64,000 nt of DNA from Candidatus Woesearchaeota archaeon (GTDB taxonomy: Archaea; Nanobdellota; Nanobdellia; Woesearchaeales; UBA11576), in contig JABJCP010000031.1 in assembly GCA_018668595.1 (NCBI GenBank), positions 1 to 64,000 on the forward strand, read 5' to 3'. A program made the position numbers and the translations under genes. The notes under the pieces are model-generated. The model ran no database searches. It saw only the letters and a list, made by a program, of their open reading frames with translations, and was not told where the DNA came from. Each line of letters opens with the position of its first letter. Within the stretch, counting starts at the first letter, position 1. Below are positions 18,779-29,185 of this stretch, piece after piece.

Positions 18779-19507
18779 TTAAAAATTGATTTACACATCC
18801 ACAGTATTCACAGCGGTCATGCGTATGGAACTATTTATGACATCATAAACAATGCAAGCAAAAAAAAGCTAAAAATGATTGCAATTACAGATCATGGTCC
18901 ATCAATGATTGGTTCTGCATGCAAGATCCATTTTGCCGTCGGGAAAAGAGCGCCAAAAGATCATAAAGGTATGAAGATTCTTTGGGGTTGCGAAGCTAAC
19001 ATTCTAAACGCAAAAGGAGATATTGATTTAGATGAACAACTAATTAAAAAATTAGATTTTATTTTAGTTGGAATTCACAAAAAAACTCCTTTTAAAAATT
19101 TAGGCAAGACTAAAAATACAAAAGCTTTGATTAATTGTTTCAAAAAATATCCTATTCACGCATTTGCTCATCCGACAACATTTTATTTCGAATATGATCT
19201 TAAAAAAGTTTGTCAGGCTGCTTGCGATAATAATATTTTACTCGAACTTAATTCTGCTTCATTAAATAGGTTAGATACAAATCATCCAAAAGAAAATTTA
19301 GAGCGTCTAAAAACAATGGCCAATATTGCAAAAAAGAATAACAAAAAATTAATTGTAAACTCAGATGCGCATTTTCTTAATGAAATTGGCGACGACAAAC
19401 TACTAAAAAAATATATGAAATTACTAAACATTACAAAAAAAGACATAATAAATAATTATCCTAAAGAATTAGATAAATTCATAGAAGAAAAAAACAAGCT
19501 AAATTAA
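18776..19507 (+). CDS. PHP-domain phosphoesterase with apparent AUA start
   Basis: About 243 residues. The N-terminal metal motif DLHIHSIHSGHA (encoded from about 18788) lies upstream of the first in-frame ATG (18875), so the gene must begin earlier. Further PHP motifs are ITDHGPSM, WGCEANIL, FAHPT and VNSDAHF, a complete set of metal ligands resembling the YcdX/histidinol-phosphatase-like branch. The best start is ATA at 18776. It lies between gatC and gatA, probably in one operon, with no known link to tRNA amidation. The substrate is unknown. Confidence 0.85.
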   Translation: MLKIDLHIHSIHSGHAYGTIYDIINNASKKKLKMIAITDHGPSMIGSACKIHFAVGKRAPKDHKGMKILWGCEANILNAKGDIDLDEQLIKKLDFILVGIHKKTPFKNLGKTKNTKALINCFKKYPIHAFAHPTTFYFEYDLKKVCQAACDNNILLELNSASLNRLDTNHPKENLERLKTMANIAKKNNKKLIVNSDAHFLNEIGDDKLLKKYMKLLNITKKDIINNYPKELDKFIEEKNKLN

Positions 19508-19530
19508 AAAAAAAGAAAATCAAAACTAAA

Positions 19531-20955
19531 ATGAAAATATCTGAACATATATCAAAAGTGAGATCTGGAGAAATAGATATATTAGATCATACTCATAAAA
19601 TTTTAGATCAAACTAAAAAAATCAATAAAGAATACAATTATTTCAATACTTTATCTGAAGATCTTGCGATTTCTCTTGCAAAGCAATTAAAAAACTCAGA
19701 TTTAGAAAAACTCAGGCTTCCTGGCGTTCCAATTTCTATTAAAGATGCAATTTGCGTCAAAGGTGTTGAAACTACTGCAGGTTCTAAAATATTAAAAGGT
19801 TATAAACCTTTAATGCACGCAACAACAGTTCAAAAATCAATAGACCAAGGAGCGCTACCAATTGGTAAAACTGCTCAAGATGCTTTTGGTTTTGGTTCTT
19901 TTAGTGTTAATGTAGGAATTGGTTTTAAAATTCCAAAAAACCCTTTTGATAAAGAACGTACTTGCGGGGGAAGTAGTGGAGGAAGTGCAGGATTTAGTCA
20001 AAAAACAAAATTCGCTCATGCATCATTAGGTGAATCTACAGGAGGTTCTATCGTCGAGCCTGCAAGTTTTTGTGGAATTTATGGACTTTGTCCAACATAT
20101 GGGCGAGTTAGTAGATATGGTCTTTTAGATTATGGAAATTCTCTTGATAAAATTGGTCCTATGAGCAAACACATAGAAGATTGTGCAATTATGCTTGAAA
20201 CGATTTCAGGTTATGATGAAAATGATTCTACATCATCAAAAGTTCCTACAGAAAAATACACTGATTATCTTAACAAAGATGTTAAAAAATTAAAAGTTGG
20301 AATTATTAAAGAAGCTTTTGGTGAAGGAGTTGATGAATCTGTTTCAAAAAATGTTTGGAATTATGTAAAAAAACTCGAATCTCAAGGAGTAGAGTATGAA
20401 GAAATATCACTTGAACTTCCATTAAAGTATGGTATTGAAACTTATTATATTATTGCTTGCTGCGAAGCGTCTACTAATCTTGCAAAGTATTGCGGCATGA
20501 GATATGGGCAGACAGACAAACTTGAAGGCGGATTTAATGAGTATTTTGCAAAAGTAAGATCTGAAAATTTTAATGAAGAAACAAAACGTAGAATTATTCT
20601 TGGAACTTTTGCGCGAATGGCAGGTTACAGAGATGCATATTATATTAAAGCTTTAAAAATTAGGTCTAAAATTATTCAAGAGTACAAAAAAAAATTTAAA
20701 CACTTTGATGCGCTAATAACACCGACGAGTCCAATACCCCCTCCTAAGTTTTCTGAAATTAAAGATCTTTCTCCACTTGAGCATTACAAGATTGATATTA
20801 TGACAGTCTCGCCTAATCTTGCAGGGCTTCCACATCTTAATGTTCCTATAACTAGCAAACATAGCTCAGAGATTAATCCTGATCTTCCTATTGGCGCTAT
20901 GCTAACCACAGATCATTTCAAAGAAGGAACTTTAATTCAATTAGGTAAAGAGTAA
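19531..20955 (+). CDS. gatA: Asp/Glu-tRNA amidotransferase subunit A
   Basis: 474 residues of the amidase-signature family. Catalytic Ser-cis-Ser-Lys elements are visible: Lys in PISIKDAICVKG, the Ser in CGGSSGGSAG, and the nucleophilic Ser in GESTGGSIVEPASFCGIYG. It releases ammonia from glutamine for GatB. The family-typical YGRVSRYGL follows. It is transcribed with gatC and the PHP gene. Confidence 0.95.
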   Translation: MKISEHISKVRSGEIDILDHTHKILDQTKKINKEYNYFNTLSEDLAISLAKQLKNSDLEKLRLPGVPISIKDAICVKGVETTAGSKILKGYKPLMHATTVQKSIDQGALPIGKTAQDAFGFGSFSVNVGIGFKIPKNPFDKERTCGGSSGGSAGFSQKTKFAHASLGESTGGSIVEPASFCGIYGLCPTYGRVSRYGLLDYGNSLDKIGPMSKHIEDCAIMLETISGYDENDSTSSKVPTEKYTDYLNKDVKKLKVGIIKEAFGEGVDESVSKNVWNYVKKLESQGVEYEEISLELPLKYGIETYYIIACCEASTNLAKYCGMRYGQTDKLEGGFNEYFAKVRSENFNEETKRRIILGTFARMAGYRDAYYIKALKIRSKIIQEYKKKFKHFDALITPTSPIPPPKFSEIKDLSPLEHYKIDIMTVSPNLAGLPHLNVPITSKHSSEINPDLPIGAMLTTDHFKEGTLIQLGKE

Positions 20956-21069
20956 ATAAAATTAGCAAGTGAATTAATCCAAACAAATGAAAATTTAATC
21001 AAAACAAATCTTAAATATAACCAAAATTGCTGCAAAAAGAAATTAATTATGTAAGTATATTATTCTATA

Positions 21070-21864
21070 TCAAAAAAAGCCAAAGACTTTTTTTATCTTC
21101 TCTTGTGTTGTATCTGCTTTTTGTTTACAAAACTTTCCAACACTACACTCATCGCATTTTTTATTATTGCAACCTTCACTTCCAATAAGCCATAATGCTT
21201 TATCAAACAATAACCAATTTTTTCCTGCTTGGCTACATGCTTCATTCCAGATCACTCTTACTCGATGTATATTTTTACTTTCTTCTCGATCAAGCACACC
21301 TAATATATAACTCAACCTCATATCGTGAACATCTACTGGCTGCATTATTTCATTTATATCCCAATATTCATAACCTAATGTATTAACCATTGATCTAAAA
21401 AATAATCCTCCTGTTTTTTCGCCCATTCCCCTAAATTCTTTTATTCGTTTTAAAACGACATTTGCTTCTTCAGCATCAAACATGTTTCTAGGGTCTCCGT
21501 TATATTTATTTAATAACAATTCAGAATTTTTTTGCCATCTTATTGCTGCAACATTAGGATATCTTGGTTTCAAATAATTAGCAAGTATTTCTGCCAGTTC
21601 ATCTTTGTCGAATTTAACTAACTGTTTAGGATCAAAATATGTTTTATTTTTTTTCCAAAGTTCTTGTGCTCCTGCATAAAGCAATTTGCTTTTTGTTCCA
21701 TGATCTATATTCGTAACAAAGAATAAAAATAAACTTTTTTGTTTGTCTCCCGATTTTAATGGTATGTTTTCTTCTATATTTACCAAATTAGTAAATAAAC
21801 CTTCACGGCGATCATACGAGTCTAAAACCACTTCTACGATTTTTTTTGCTCGATTTATGTCCAT
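21070..21864 (-). CDS. HhH-GPD DNA glycosylase with Fe-S cluster (EndoIII-like)
   Basis: 264 residues from ATG 21864. An upstream in-frame extension to 21975 is rejected because a TATA-like AAATAAATATATAG sits inside it, the right distance upstream of 21864. A helix-hairpin-helix motif is seen in IKEFRGMGEKTGGLFF, followed by a conserved Asp (PVDVHD). Four cysteines near the C-terminus (GCNNKKCDECSVGKFC) fit a 4Fe-4S cluster. The likely role is base-excision repair. The sequence is divergent from classical EndoIII, so lesion specificity is uncertain. Confidence 0.8.
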   Translation of the reverse strand: MDINRAKKIVEVVLDSYDRREGLFTNLVNIEENIPLKSGDKQKSLFLFFVTNIDHGTKSKLLYAGAQELWKKNKTYFDPKQLVKFDKDELAEILANYLKPRYPNVAAIRWQKNSELLLNKYNGDPRNMFDAEEANVVLKRIKEFRGMGEKTGGLFFRSMVNTLGYEYWDINEIMQPVDVHDMRLSYILGVLDREESKNIHRVRVIWNEACSQAGKNWLLFDKALWLIGSEGCNNKKCDECSVGKFCKQKADTTQEKIKKVFGFF

Positions 21865-21993
21865 AATATAGCATTTAAGACGTTTAACTATATATTTATT
21901 TGTCACCACCGCGCATAAATTGTTGACAACTGCAAAGTAGCAATACAAAGAAAGATTTATAAACTGACCCCACAATACAAGTAATGAAAAACC

Positions 21994-22995
21994 ATGAACT
22001 TAAAAAATAATAACACTCAAAGAAAGCTTGATTTTTATGGAATTGACTTTGTTTCAGCACAGAGTTTTTTTGGTGCAAACATAATATCAAAACAAAAAAA
22101 ATCTAGCATATTATTTCTTGATGCATCTCATACAGATATTATCCCTCAAAAACTTAACAATTCAAAACAAGACTCCTCCCTCATTAGTTCACACGAAATT
22201 TCAGATGAATTGTCAGCATCATTTACAAAACAAATTATTTTTGCTGCAAAAAGAAACGACATGTTAATAGTTCCTCTTAAAAATCCGCACTACCCAACTC
22301 CCAATCAACTAAAAAGACCTCACCGAATTAATCAAAGTTTTTTTGAAGGAATTATTGATGTTATGAATTATGAATATAAAAGTAAAATTATTAGCAAAAT
22401 ATCTAGTTTGTTCACTCAAAATTGCACAATCTTTGTTCCACCTTCATTCATTGAAATTGTATCGTTAGAATACCCCGGTAACATAGACGAATGCGAGTCT
22501 AATCAAACTAAAATAAATAATCAACAATATCTTGAAGAACATACGTCCATAACAAATTTTAATCCCCATATGCCTGATGAACAATTATTAACTAGCATTT
22601 ATTATTTTATTAAAAAAGTAGAAATGCCTCAAAGTACAATTTTAGATCCAACATCTTGTCTCCAATCATACGAAGAAATATTTTATGACTTAGGATATGA
22701 TATTGATTGGAATTCAGATAATAACTTTCCAAATTTATTAAAAAAAATTTATTCAAATCCTGCAGCATATGGTTCATTAAAAGATGCACACAAGCCTGAT
22801 GTTTCGAATATTATGCCAGTTAAAAGAAAACAACGAAAAAAGTTAAGAAAAATAATCAACACTCTTCAAGATTTTAATGAATTTGCTACAGAAAATTATG
22901 TTGACAGATTTGAAGATGAATATATAACAAGTACTCGAATAAAAAAAATAGCACCAGAATACAATCAGATAGAATTAAATCAAATAATAAACTAA
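21994..22995 (+). CDS. Uncharacterised protein
   Basis: Not recognised. 333 residues, soluble, no signal peptide or membrane helix. N-terminal segment SSILFLDASHTDIIPQ and the central CTIFVPPSFIEIVSLEYP look like strands of an alpha/beta domain. The C-terminus is basic (PVKRKQRKKLRKIINTLQD). A TATA-like GATTTATAAAC at 21953-21963 drives it; the HhH glycosylase gene is divergent. Convergent with the next gene, 16 bases away. Confidence 0.65.
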   Translation: MNLKNNNTQRKLDFYGIDFVSAQSFFGANIISKQKKSSILFLDASHTDIIPQKLNNSKQDSSLISSHEISDELSASFTKQIIFAAKRNDMLIVPLKNPHYPTPNQLKRPHRINQSFFEGIIDVMNYEYKSKIISKISSLFTQNCTIFVPPSFIEIVSLEYPGNIDECESNQTKINNQQYLEEHTSITNFNPHMPDEQLLTSIYYFIKKVEMPQSTILDPTSCLQSYEEIFYDLGYDIDWNSDNNFPNLLKKIYSNPAAYGSLKDAHKPDVSNIMPVKRKQRKKLRKIINTLQDFNEFATENYVDRFEDEYITSTRIKKIAPEYNQIELNQIIN

Positions 22996-23010
22996 AAAGT
23001 AAAAATTGAA

Positions 23011-23475
23011 TTAAGCAGCTTTTTCTCTTAATTCTCTTGCATCTCTGATCTTCTTTTTTTGTTTAGATATATCTGATTTAAGCATTCCATCCCACTCATC
23101 AGCATCATGTTCAAATCGTTCTATTCTTTTTTCTGATTCTGATTTACTTTTATTGGTAAAATCTGCATAAGACATAACAGATCCCGCAAGCTCTATTGCT
23201 TCACTATCTAAATGTTTACAAGCAATTACTAATTTATCGACTAAACTATAAGTTTCGTCTTCTATTAATCTAAGTTCATGTGCTTCGTGAACACCAAGAA
23301 CTGACGCACCATTAGTTTTTTTCCAAAGTTTTTTGAATCGTTTTTCTTCTCTTTGAAGTTGTTTTGCTACAACATTTAATGAATGAAGAGAATCATTAAA
23401 TTTATGATCAATTGATTTTAATTCATCCCTTAAATTTTTTCTCTCATTTTTGAAAAGTTTAAAACCCCATACCAT
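23011..23475 (-). CDS. Uncharacterised coiled-coil protein
   Basis: Not recognised. 154 residues of nearly continuous charged helix (FKNERKNLRDELKSIDHKF and KQKKKIRDARELREKAA). The start is ATG 23475: an in-frame GTG at 23484 lies inside the Shine-Dalgarno GAGGTGAT, which is six bases from the ATG. A leading hydrophobic stretch of only about six residues does not make a membrane anchor. Confidence 0.65.
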   Translation of the reverse strand: MVWGFKLFKNERKNLRDELKSIDHKFNDSLHSLNVVAKQLQREEKRFKKLWKKTNGASVLGVHEAHELRLIEDETYSLVDKLVIACKHLDSEAIELAGSVMSYADFTNKSKSESEKRIERFEHDADEWDGMLKSDISKQKKKIRDARELREKAA

Positions 23476-23626
23476 AAAAATCACCTCTTTATAATCACAA
23501 TATACCTAATCAACTTAATCTAATATATAAAATTTCCCTAAAAAATCTTCAAGTAAAAAACACACTCCTTTCAAATGATAATGTTCCATATTTTTTCAAA
23601 AACATTTAAAAACATCCTCTCTCCTA

Positions 23627-25057
23627 ATGTTTAATATGAATTTTACTTCAGATATTGTTATAGGTCTTGAAATACATCTTCAACTTAATACTAAAACCAA
23701 ATTATTTTGTAGTTGTTCGACAAAACCAATCAAAGATGAATCTCCTAACTCAAGAACTTGTCCAACTTGTTTAGGACATCCAGGATCTAAACCAATTCTT
23801 AATAAAGCCGCAATTGATTTTGCACTTAAATTAGCACTTGCATTAAATTGTAAAATCACTCCTCAATTAATTTTTTCTCGTAAAAGCTATTTTTATCCAG
23901 ATCTTGCTAAAAATTATCAAATTACTCAATACGAAATTCCTCTTGGAGAGAACGGATACATAATTCTTCCTAACAAAAAGAAAGTGAGAATTAACAGAGT
24001 TCATATGGAAGAAGATCCTGCCGCATTAGTTCATAAAGGATCTATGCAAACTTCACCTTATGTTTTAGCAGATTACAATCGTTCTGGAAATCCCTTGTGT
24101 GAAATTGTAACTGAACCTGATTTAGAGTCTCCTGAAGAAGCAAGAGAATTTTTGAATTCATTAATTGCAATTGTTAATTATTTAAACATCTTTGACTCAA
24201 ATCATTGCATTATAAAAGCTGATGCAAATATTTCCATTAAAGAAAGTGGATATGTTAGATCTGAAGTAAAAAATATTTCAGGATTTAAAGAAATTGAACG
24301 CGCTTTATTTTATGAAGTTGAACGTCAAAAATTGGCAATAAAAAAAAATGAAGTGTTTGTACAAGATACTAGAGCATGGGATACAAACACAAGATCCACA
24401 TCCAGATTGAGAACTAAAGAAACTGAAGCTGATTACGGCTATATTCTCGACCCTGATCTCGTCGTAACAGACATAACTCAAGATCAAATATCTAAAATTA
24501 AATCAGATCTTCCTCAATTACCGACTCAAAAAGCTGAAAAGTTCATAAAACAAGGTTTAAAAGAAGAAGATGCACATATTCTTGCTCAAGAAAAATCATT
24601 AGCACATCTTTTTGAAAAAGTTTCTATAAGTATTGATCCTATTCTTGCGGCAAAGTGGTTAAGACATGAACTTAGTAAATTTCTTAATTTAAAAAATAAA
24701 ACTTTTAGTGAAATAGATATTGATGAAACTCACATTATTGAATTGTTAAATCTGGTTGCTGAAAATAAAATTACTGATTTAACTGCAAGAGATTTACTAG
24801 AAAAATTAATAGATAAACCATTTTCTCCTCAAGCATATGTTATCGCAAATAATTTACAGGCAGTATCTGATGAAGGGGAGTTAACTAAGCTTTGTAAAGA
24901 TGCAATAAAACAAAATCCTCAAGCAGTTGAAGATTTTAAAGCAGGTAATTCTAAATCATTTAATTTTCTTGTTGGAAAAATAATGGCTACGACGAAAGGT
25001 AAAGCAAGTCCTGCGGAAGTGAGTAAAATAATTAAAGAACTAATAGACAAAAACTAA
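23627..25057 (+). CDS. gatB: Asp/Glu-tRNA amidotransferase subunit B
   Basis: 476 residues. Signature motifs are IGLEIHLQLNTKTKLFC, CSTKPIKDESPNSRTCPTC (zinc cysteines), YFYPDLAKNYQITQYE, NRVHMEEDPA and the C-terminal YqeY-like tRNA-binding tail ending KASPAEVSKIIKELI. It phosphorylates and amidates Asp or Glu on mischarged tRNA using ammonia from GatA. Presence of GatB (not GatE) shows the Asp/Glu-type enzyme. Separated from gatCA by three unrelated genes. Confidence 0.95.
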   Translation: MFNMNFTSDIVIGLEIHLQLNTKTKLFCSCSTKPIKDESPNSRTCPTCLGHPGSKPILNKAAIDFALKLALALNCKITPQLIFSRKSYFYPDLAKNYQITQYEIPLGENGYIILPNKKKVRINRVHMEEDPAALVHKGSMQTSPYVLADYNRSGNPLCEIVTEPDLESPEEAREFLNSLIAIVNYLNIFDSNHCIIKADANISIKESGYVRSEVKNISGFKEIERALFYEVERQKLAIKKNEVFVQDTRAWDTNTRSTSRLRTKETEADYGYILDPDLVVTDITQDQISKIKSDLPQLPTQKAEKFIKQGLKEEDAHILAQEKSLAHLFEKVSISIDPILAAKWLRHELSKFLNLKNKTFSEIDIDETHIIELLNLVAENKITDLTARDLLEKLIDKPFSPQAYVIANNLQAVSDEGELTKLCKDAIKQNPQAVEDFKAGNSKSFNFLVGKIMATTKGKASPAEVSKIIKELIDKN

Positions 25058-25156
25058 ATTAGATCTAATTCTTATTATTAATAATATATCAAAACCTTAA
25101 TTAAAATAAACAAAATTAGAATGAACAAACTTATTAAACAAAATTATTAAACCAAA

Positions 25157-25531
25157 TTATAAATCTTCACTGACTGCTAAAACATCTTCCCAAACTTTTT
25201 CTTTATCAAGATCTTTTATTGGAACCCATTTAATTTCTTCTATTCCTTCTCCTTGTTTTAGTTCTTGTTCAGGATCATCAAGACTACATTCAAAAACAGC
25301 TAAATTGTAATTTTTTCCATCTTCTTGTATTTCAAAAGCTCCAAATTGTTGTATTATTCTCGGAGTTAATGATACTTGTTCTTCTACTGCAGAAATAGCC
25401 ACTACTTCAGGATCATCTTCAGAACTAAACTCTTTTCCAGGTAATTCAAATAAACTACTTTTTGTTTTCTTTACTAGCAAAAGAGTATTTCCTTTAGAGA
25501 TTAAACATCTTGCGCTATGTATAGTATCCAT
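25157..25531 (-). CDS. Degenerate Nudix-like protein
   Basis: 124 residues with Nudix-like strands (ARCLISKGNTLLLVKK, ELPGKEF) and a C-terminal IEEIKWVPIKDLDKE. The Nudix box G-x5-E-x7-REUxEExGU is altered: the Arg is replaced and the helix reads AISAVEEQVSL. Metal-dependent hydrolysis is therefore doubtful; it may bind nucleotides or be a regulator. A TATA-like site about 27 bases before the ATG suggests a leaderless mRNA. Confidence 0.7.
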   Translation of the reverse strand: MDTIHSARCLISKGNTLLLVKKTKSSLFELPGKEFSSEDDPEVVAISAVEEQVSLTPRIIQQFGAFEIQEDGKNYNLAVFECSLDDPEQELKQGEGIEEIKWVPIKDLDKEKVWEDVLAVSEDL

Positions 25532-25717
25532 CTAATAACCCAAAATAATGCAGTATTTAAAAATTTAACTGAAAAAAACGTTATAAATTGTGCAATGACC
25601 ACCCTAATCTAAAAAAAAGATAAAAACAAGTAAATCTAACTCAAACAAGATGTAATATAAAATCGAGTATATAGTATAGATAATTTTATAAAAACTGATT
25701 TTCCATAACTGCAACTT

Positions 25718-26104
25718 ATGGTTAAAGAAAACTTAATTTATCACGGCGTTATTCACAAACCAAAAGGCAATAAAAATTATGTTGCAGAAGTGAATTTTAA
25801 ACAAGGAATTATAGGAGAAGGTCCTACTTGGCAAGCTGCTAAAACTGCTGCTTGTAAAAGTCTAAAAGAAGTCATTGATGAAAATCTAGAAATTGGTGAA
25901 CCAATTCCTAAAGCACGACCCCTAATGACAATGGATGACGTTGCTAAGCACTTTTTTGGTAATTTTCCAAAAAATAAAGAACTTTCAAAACAAGGTTCTG
26001 AAAGATATACCTTTACACCAACAAATCAAAGAGTCATAGTTGATTTTTACAAAGTAGAAAGTACAAAAAATAACAGTAAATCATTTGTATTTGGAATATA
26101 CTAA
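25718..26104 (+). CDS. HicB-like domain protein
   Basis: 128 residues. YVAEVNFKQGIIGEGPTWQ followed by an amphipathic helix and GEPIPKARP resembles the HicB antitoxin fold, in which a sheet and helix end in an IP.P motif. No HicA toxin gene is adjacent, so it is an orphan or the fold is used otherwise. The C-terminal half is unassigned. TATA-like TTTTATAAAAAC at about 25685-25696 predicts a leaderless mRNA. Confidence 0.55.
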   Translation: MVKENLIYHGVIHKPKGNKNYVAEVNFKQGIIGEGPTWQAAKTAACKSLKEVIDENLEIGEPIPKARPLMTMDDVAKHFFGNFPKNKELSKQGSERYTFTPTNQRVIVDFYKVESTKNNSKSFVFGIY

Positions 26105-26171
26105 TTTTTTAAATTGATTCTTTTTATATTTTTTTAAAAGTTTATTTTAAGAATATAGCTTGTTGAAAATA

Positions 26172-27503
26172 TCATAAATTTATAACAGAATCTGCTTCTT
26201 TTTCTAACTTTTTTTCAAAATCTGCTACTTTTTCACCTTCATCTTTTTCAAGATCAAGAACTTCCATTATTAGTTTAATTTTTTTAGATTCTTTTTCTAA
26301 ATCAAATATTTGTTCTGATGAATTAGCTCGACTAAACTGACCTACATGTTCTTCAATTAATTTTTGTTCTATTTCTTCTGCAGTACCTGCAACAACATTT
26401 ATTTCTTGAAACTCTTTAGATGTTAATTTACTTGAATTCTTCAAAATAATCAATGCGCTTTTATCATATATTTCTTTATAGATTTTTTTCCAATCAATTT
26501 CTGTTGTTTTCCCTTCTCTTAATTGACCAAACAATCTTAGTGTTACAACTGAATTATAGAATTGTTTAGTTCTTATTGTAGTTGTAATAAGTTCTTCACA
26601 TTCTTGAGCTGTTTTCATATCACAATTTAAAGAAATACATTCCATATTACATACAACTATTGGTTGATAGGTTATAAGTCCATTTTCATAAATATAAAAA
26701 CCCCCTCTTTTTAATTTTTCAATCTCTGAAAAACTATTGGGAAAAATAGGACCAGGATAAACTAAATTTTTATACTCGCCTACATCTTTGTGTTCTACTA
26801 TATGGACGTGTCCACCTGCATAATAATCAAAGTTCTTCGGAAGTAATGAAACAGGCGCGCTTTCCATCTTTTCTAGTTCTTTAGGTTTTAATTCATCAAG
26901 TGCTGTATGAAATAAAAAGATTTTAAAGCCGTCATCTGTTTCTAAATTATCTTTAACTAATTTTGAATAATGTCTTTTTTCTAACATTCCTCTTTTTCCA
27001 ATCATTCCAGTGAGTTTTACACCTGTCTTTGGGTCTTGTGTGAATTTTAATTTGAGTTTATCGTCAATAATATCCCCAACACACACATTAACTAAAAGAC
27101 CTGCTTCTTCTAATACATCAAGAATTGTTTTCCCACTAGGACTAAAATCATGACTTCCTGCGACTGTATAAACAGGTATTCCTCTATCTTTTAATTTACG
27201 AAGTAAACGAACAACTCCTTTAAGTTCAATAATTCCCGGAAAGCTATTATTAAACAAATCTCCGCTAATTAACAAAAAATCAATCTTTTTTTGAATACAA
27301 ACATCTATTGCTTTTTCAAAAGACTGAAAGTTTAAATCTCTTAATTTTGCATCTCTCCACCCACCAATATGACAATCTGCCATGTGTGCAAAACATAAAT
27401 TATTTTGTTTAATAGAATTTAATTCGATATTATCTACACCTATATTATCTGCGCCAATATTATCTAAATCAATATCATCTACATTAATAGATTCATTATT
27501 CAT
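26172..27503 (-). CDS. mre11: Mre11 DNA double-strand-break repair nuclease
   Basis: 443 residues. Calcineurin-like phosphoesterase motifs are [25 protein letters not shown] (usually GNHD), LFHTALDEL and [10 protein letters not shown] 40-residue N-terminal extension contains DNIG-type repeats not expected in the family. The start overlaps the herA stop by four bases. HerA and Mre11 act together in resecting DNA ends; Rad50 and NurA, usually in the same operon, are not in this window. Confidence 0.92.
   Translation of the reverse strand: MNNESINVDDIDLDNIGADNIGVDNIELNSIKQNNLCFAHMADCHIGGWRDAKLRDLNFQSFEKAIDVCIQKKIDFLLISGDLFNNSFPGIIELKGVVRLLRKLKDRGIPVYTVAGSHDFSPSGKTILDVLEEAGLLVNVCVGDIIDDKLKLKFTQDPKTGVKLTGMIGKRGMLEKRHYSKLVKDNLETDDGFKIFLFHTALDELKPKELEKMESAPVSLLPKNFDYYAGGHVHIVEHKDVGEYKNLVYPGPIFPNSFSEIEKLKRGGFYIYENGLITYQPIVVCNMECISLNCDMKTAQECEELITTTIRTKQFYNSVVTLRLFGQLREGKTTEIDWKKIYKEIYDKSALIILKNSSKLTSKEFQEINVVAGTAEEIEQKLIEEHVGQFSRANSSEQIFDLEKESKKIKLIMEVLDLEKDEGEKVADFEKKLEKEADSVINL
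27425..27490 (-). repeat. Short-period repeat in the Mre11 N-terminus
   Basis: An imperfect 15-base period encodes repeated [15 protein letters not shown]. It is outside the nuclease domain and likely arose by slippage. Confidence 0.55.
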
Positions 27504-29185
27504 CTTAATTTAACTCCTGAAAAATTCGATTGAGATTTTATTTCTACATTCATTTGATTAGGATTAGTTTCATTATCTTCATTATTTTTATTAATTCCCT
27601 TATTTTCATTAGCTTCATTATTTTCATTAGTTCCACTATTTTCATTATGTTCATTAGCTTTATTAGCTTCATTATTTTTATGTCGGTTCTTATGTTCATC
27701 TACTATCTTTTCAAAAAGAGGTACTTTAATAGGAATTGCAAATCTAGTAAAATTACTTGTAATTAGTGCTTCTCCTCGATCAAGTGATGCGATATTTCTA
27801 TCATCAGTAGATAAATCCTGAGATGCACTATCCATTATTGCTTGTCTTTCTGCTTTCATTTCCAAACCTAGCACAATTTTAGTATTCATATTTGCTAGTA
27901 TTTGTCTAGGGATTAATGAAGGTAATTGAGTTATCGCAAGCAATCCAATTTTAAATTTTCTTCCTTCTCTTGCAATTCTTGCAAATATATTTGACCCTTT
28001 TTCCAACACTTCTTTTCCAAGTACTCTTGGTGCTTCTTCCAAAACAACTGAAATCACTGGTTTTTCAGAAAGTTTGCCTTGAGATTTATATCTTTGATAT
28101 CTATTAAAAAGTTCTGAGGAAATCAAACTTCCTATTAGTAATTCTATTGAACCTGCAAAATTTGATGTGTCAACAACAACTGTTTTTCCTTGTTCTAATT
28201 CAGATATTATGTTTGCTACAGTAGATTCTCCTCCATTAAATTTAAACACTCCTTCTGCTTCTAAATGATCTCCATCGAATTTAATATCTAATATAGATAA
28301 TAATCTTCTTTTGAGAACTCCTATTGTTGCTTCTAAATAATCTACATTAAGAGATTTTTCTAAAATAACTGACTCAATCCATTTTTCTTTATAGTGTTTA
28401 TGATAACTATTCATAGCTTGTATTTGAGCATCAGAAAATGATACAACTCCGCTAAAATGTATTGGTTTTAGTACATTTAAATTAATCGCCAAGGTTTTAG
28501 TTCCAGGAGGTGGATTTTTAGGAGTATAATATATTACTCTACCATCAATTGCTGCAGAGTGATCCTTTAATCCAGCGCCATTTCGTCCATAATATTCGTC
28601 ATGAGGGTCTAATACCAACACCCCGCAATAGTCGACAGAAACAATACTCCAAAGCATTACTTTCACCATATTTGATTTTCCACGACCTGTTGTTGCAGGC
28701 ACTAATATGTGGTGAGGAAATACATCTTTTCCATTTAAGTAAATTGGAAAATCTAATATTTGATTTCCACTACGCAAATTTCCTAAAAACAAAGGATTAT
28801 TTGGACGGGTAATAAAATCTAAATCATCTTTAGTAATAGCACGTACATCAGAAAAAAAATCAGGTAGTAATTTACAAGAGGTTATATTTTTAGATTCTAT
28901 AGTTATTAGAGGTTTCATTAACGCAAGCACATAATTTCTTAGATTTTCATCAAATATTTTAAATTCTGCATCTTGTTCTAATCTTAATCCTGAAATTAGT
29001 TCTAAATTAGTTTGAGATATTTGACTACCATATAATAATTCATAGACTTGAAGTATTGTTTTTTGACTATTTTGCTTGTTTTCTGAAACTAATAACTCAC
29101 CTAATTGTATTTGTTCTTTACTCTTGCGTCTAACGCATAATTTACCAAATTCTCCACCAATTATCTTTCCTTTTACTAAGTTCAT
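27500..29185 (-). CDS. herA: HerA helicase/ATPase
   Basis: 561 residues. The N-terminal HAS-barrel region precedes the ATPase domain with Walker [15 protein letters not shown], Walker [14 protein letters not shown], and motifs [11 protein letters not shown] and [12 protein letters not shown]. HerA forms a hexameric DNA translocase working with NurA and Mre11-Rad50. The C-terminal 60 residues are an Asn/Glu low-complexity tail. The gene is coupled to mre11 by a four-base overlap. Confidence 0.92.
   Translation of the reverse strand: MNLVKGKIIGGEFGKLCVRRKSKEQIQLGELLVSENKQNSQKTILQVYELLYGSQISQTNLELISGLRLEQDAEFKIFDENLRNYVLALMKPLITIESKNITSCKLLPDFFSDVRAITKDDLDFITRPNNPLFLGNLRSGNQILDFPIYLNGKDVFPHHILVPATTGRGKSNMVKVMLWSIVSVDYCGVLVLDPHDEYYGRNGAGLKDHSAAIDGRVIYYTPKNPPPGTKTLAINLNVLKPIHFSGVVSFSDAQIQAMNSYHKHYKEKWIESVILEKSLNVDYLEATIGVLKRRLLSILDIKFDGDHLEAEGVFKFNGGESTVANIISELEQGKTVVVDTSNFAGSIELLIGSLISSELFNRYQRYKSQGKLSEKPVISVVLEEAPRVLGKEVLEKGSNIFARIAREGRKFKIGLLAITQLPSLIPRQILANMNTKIVLGLEMKAERQAIMDSASQDLSTDDRNIASLDRGEALITSNFTRFAIPIKVPLFEKIVDEHKNRHKNNEANKANEHNENSGTNENNEANENKGINKNNEDNETNPNQMNVEIKSQSNFSGVKLR
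27545..27700 (-). repeat. Degenerate TTTCATTAG-type repeat encoding an Asn/Glu tail
   Basis: The plus strand reads as recurring ATTTTCATTA / TTCATTAGC units; the minus strand encodes NENN/NEAN repeats at the HerA C-terminus. It looks slippage-prone and unlike the rest of the gene. Confidence 0.6.

Noticed and set aside
18875..19507. PHP protein starting at ATG 18875
   Set aside because: It would delete the first metal-binding motif; the conserved sequence continues upstream to the Shine-Dalgarno.
21865..21975. N-terminal extension of the HhH glycosylase to 21975
   Set aside because: It contains the likely TATA box and the sequence does not resemble the family; ATG 21864 fits a leaderless start.
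25718..26104. Complete HicAB toxin-antitoxin pair
   Set aside because: Only a HicB-like domain is seen; no HicA-size gene lies next to it on either side.
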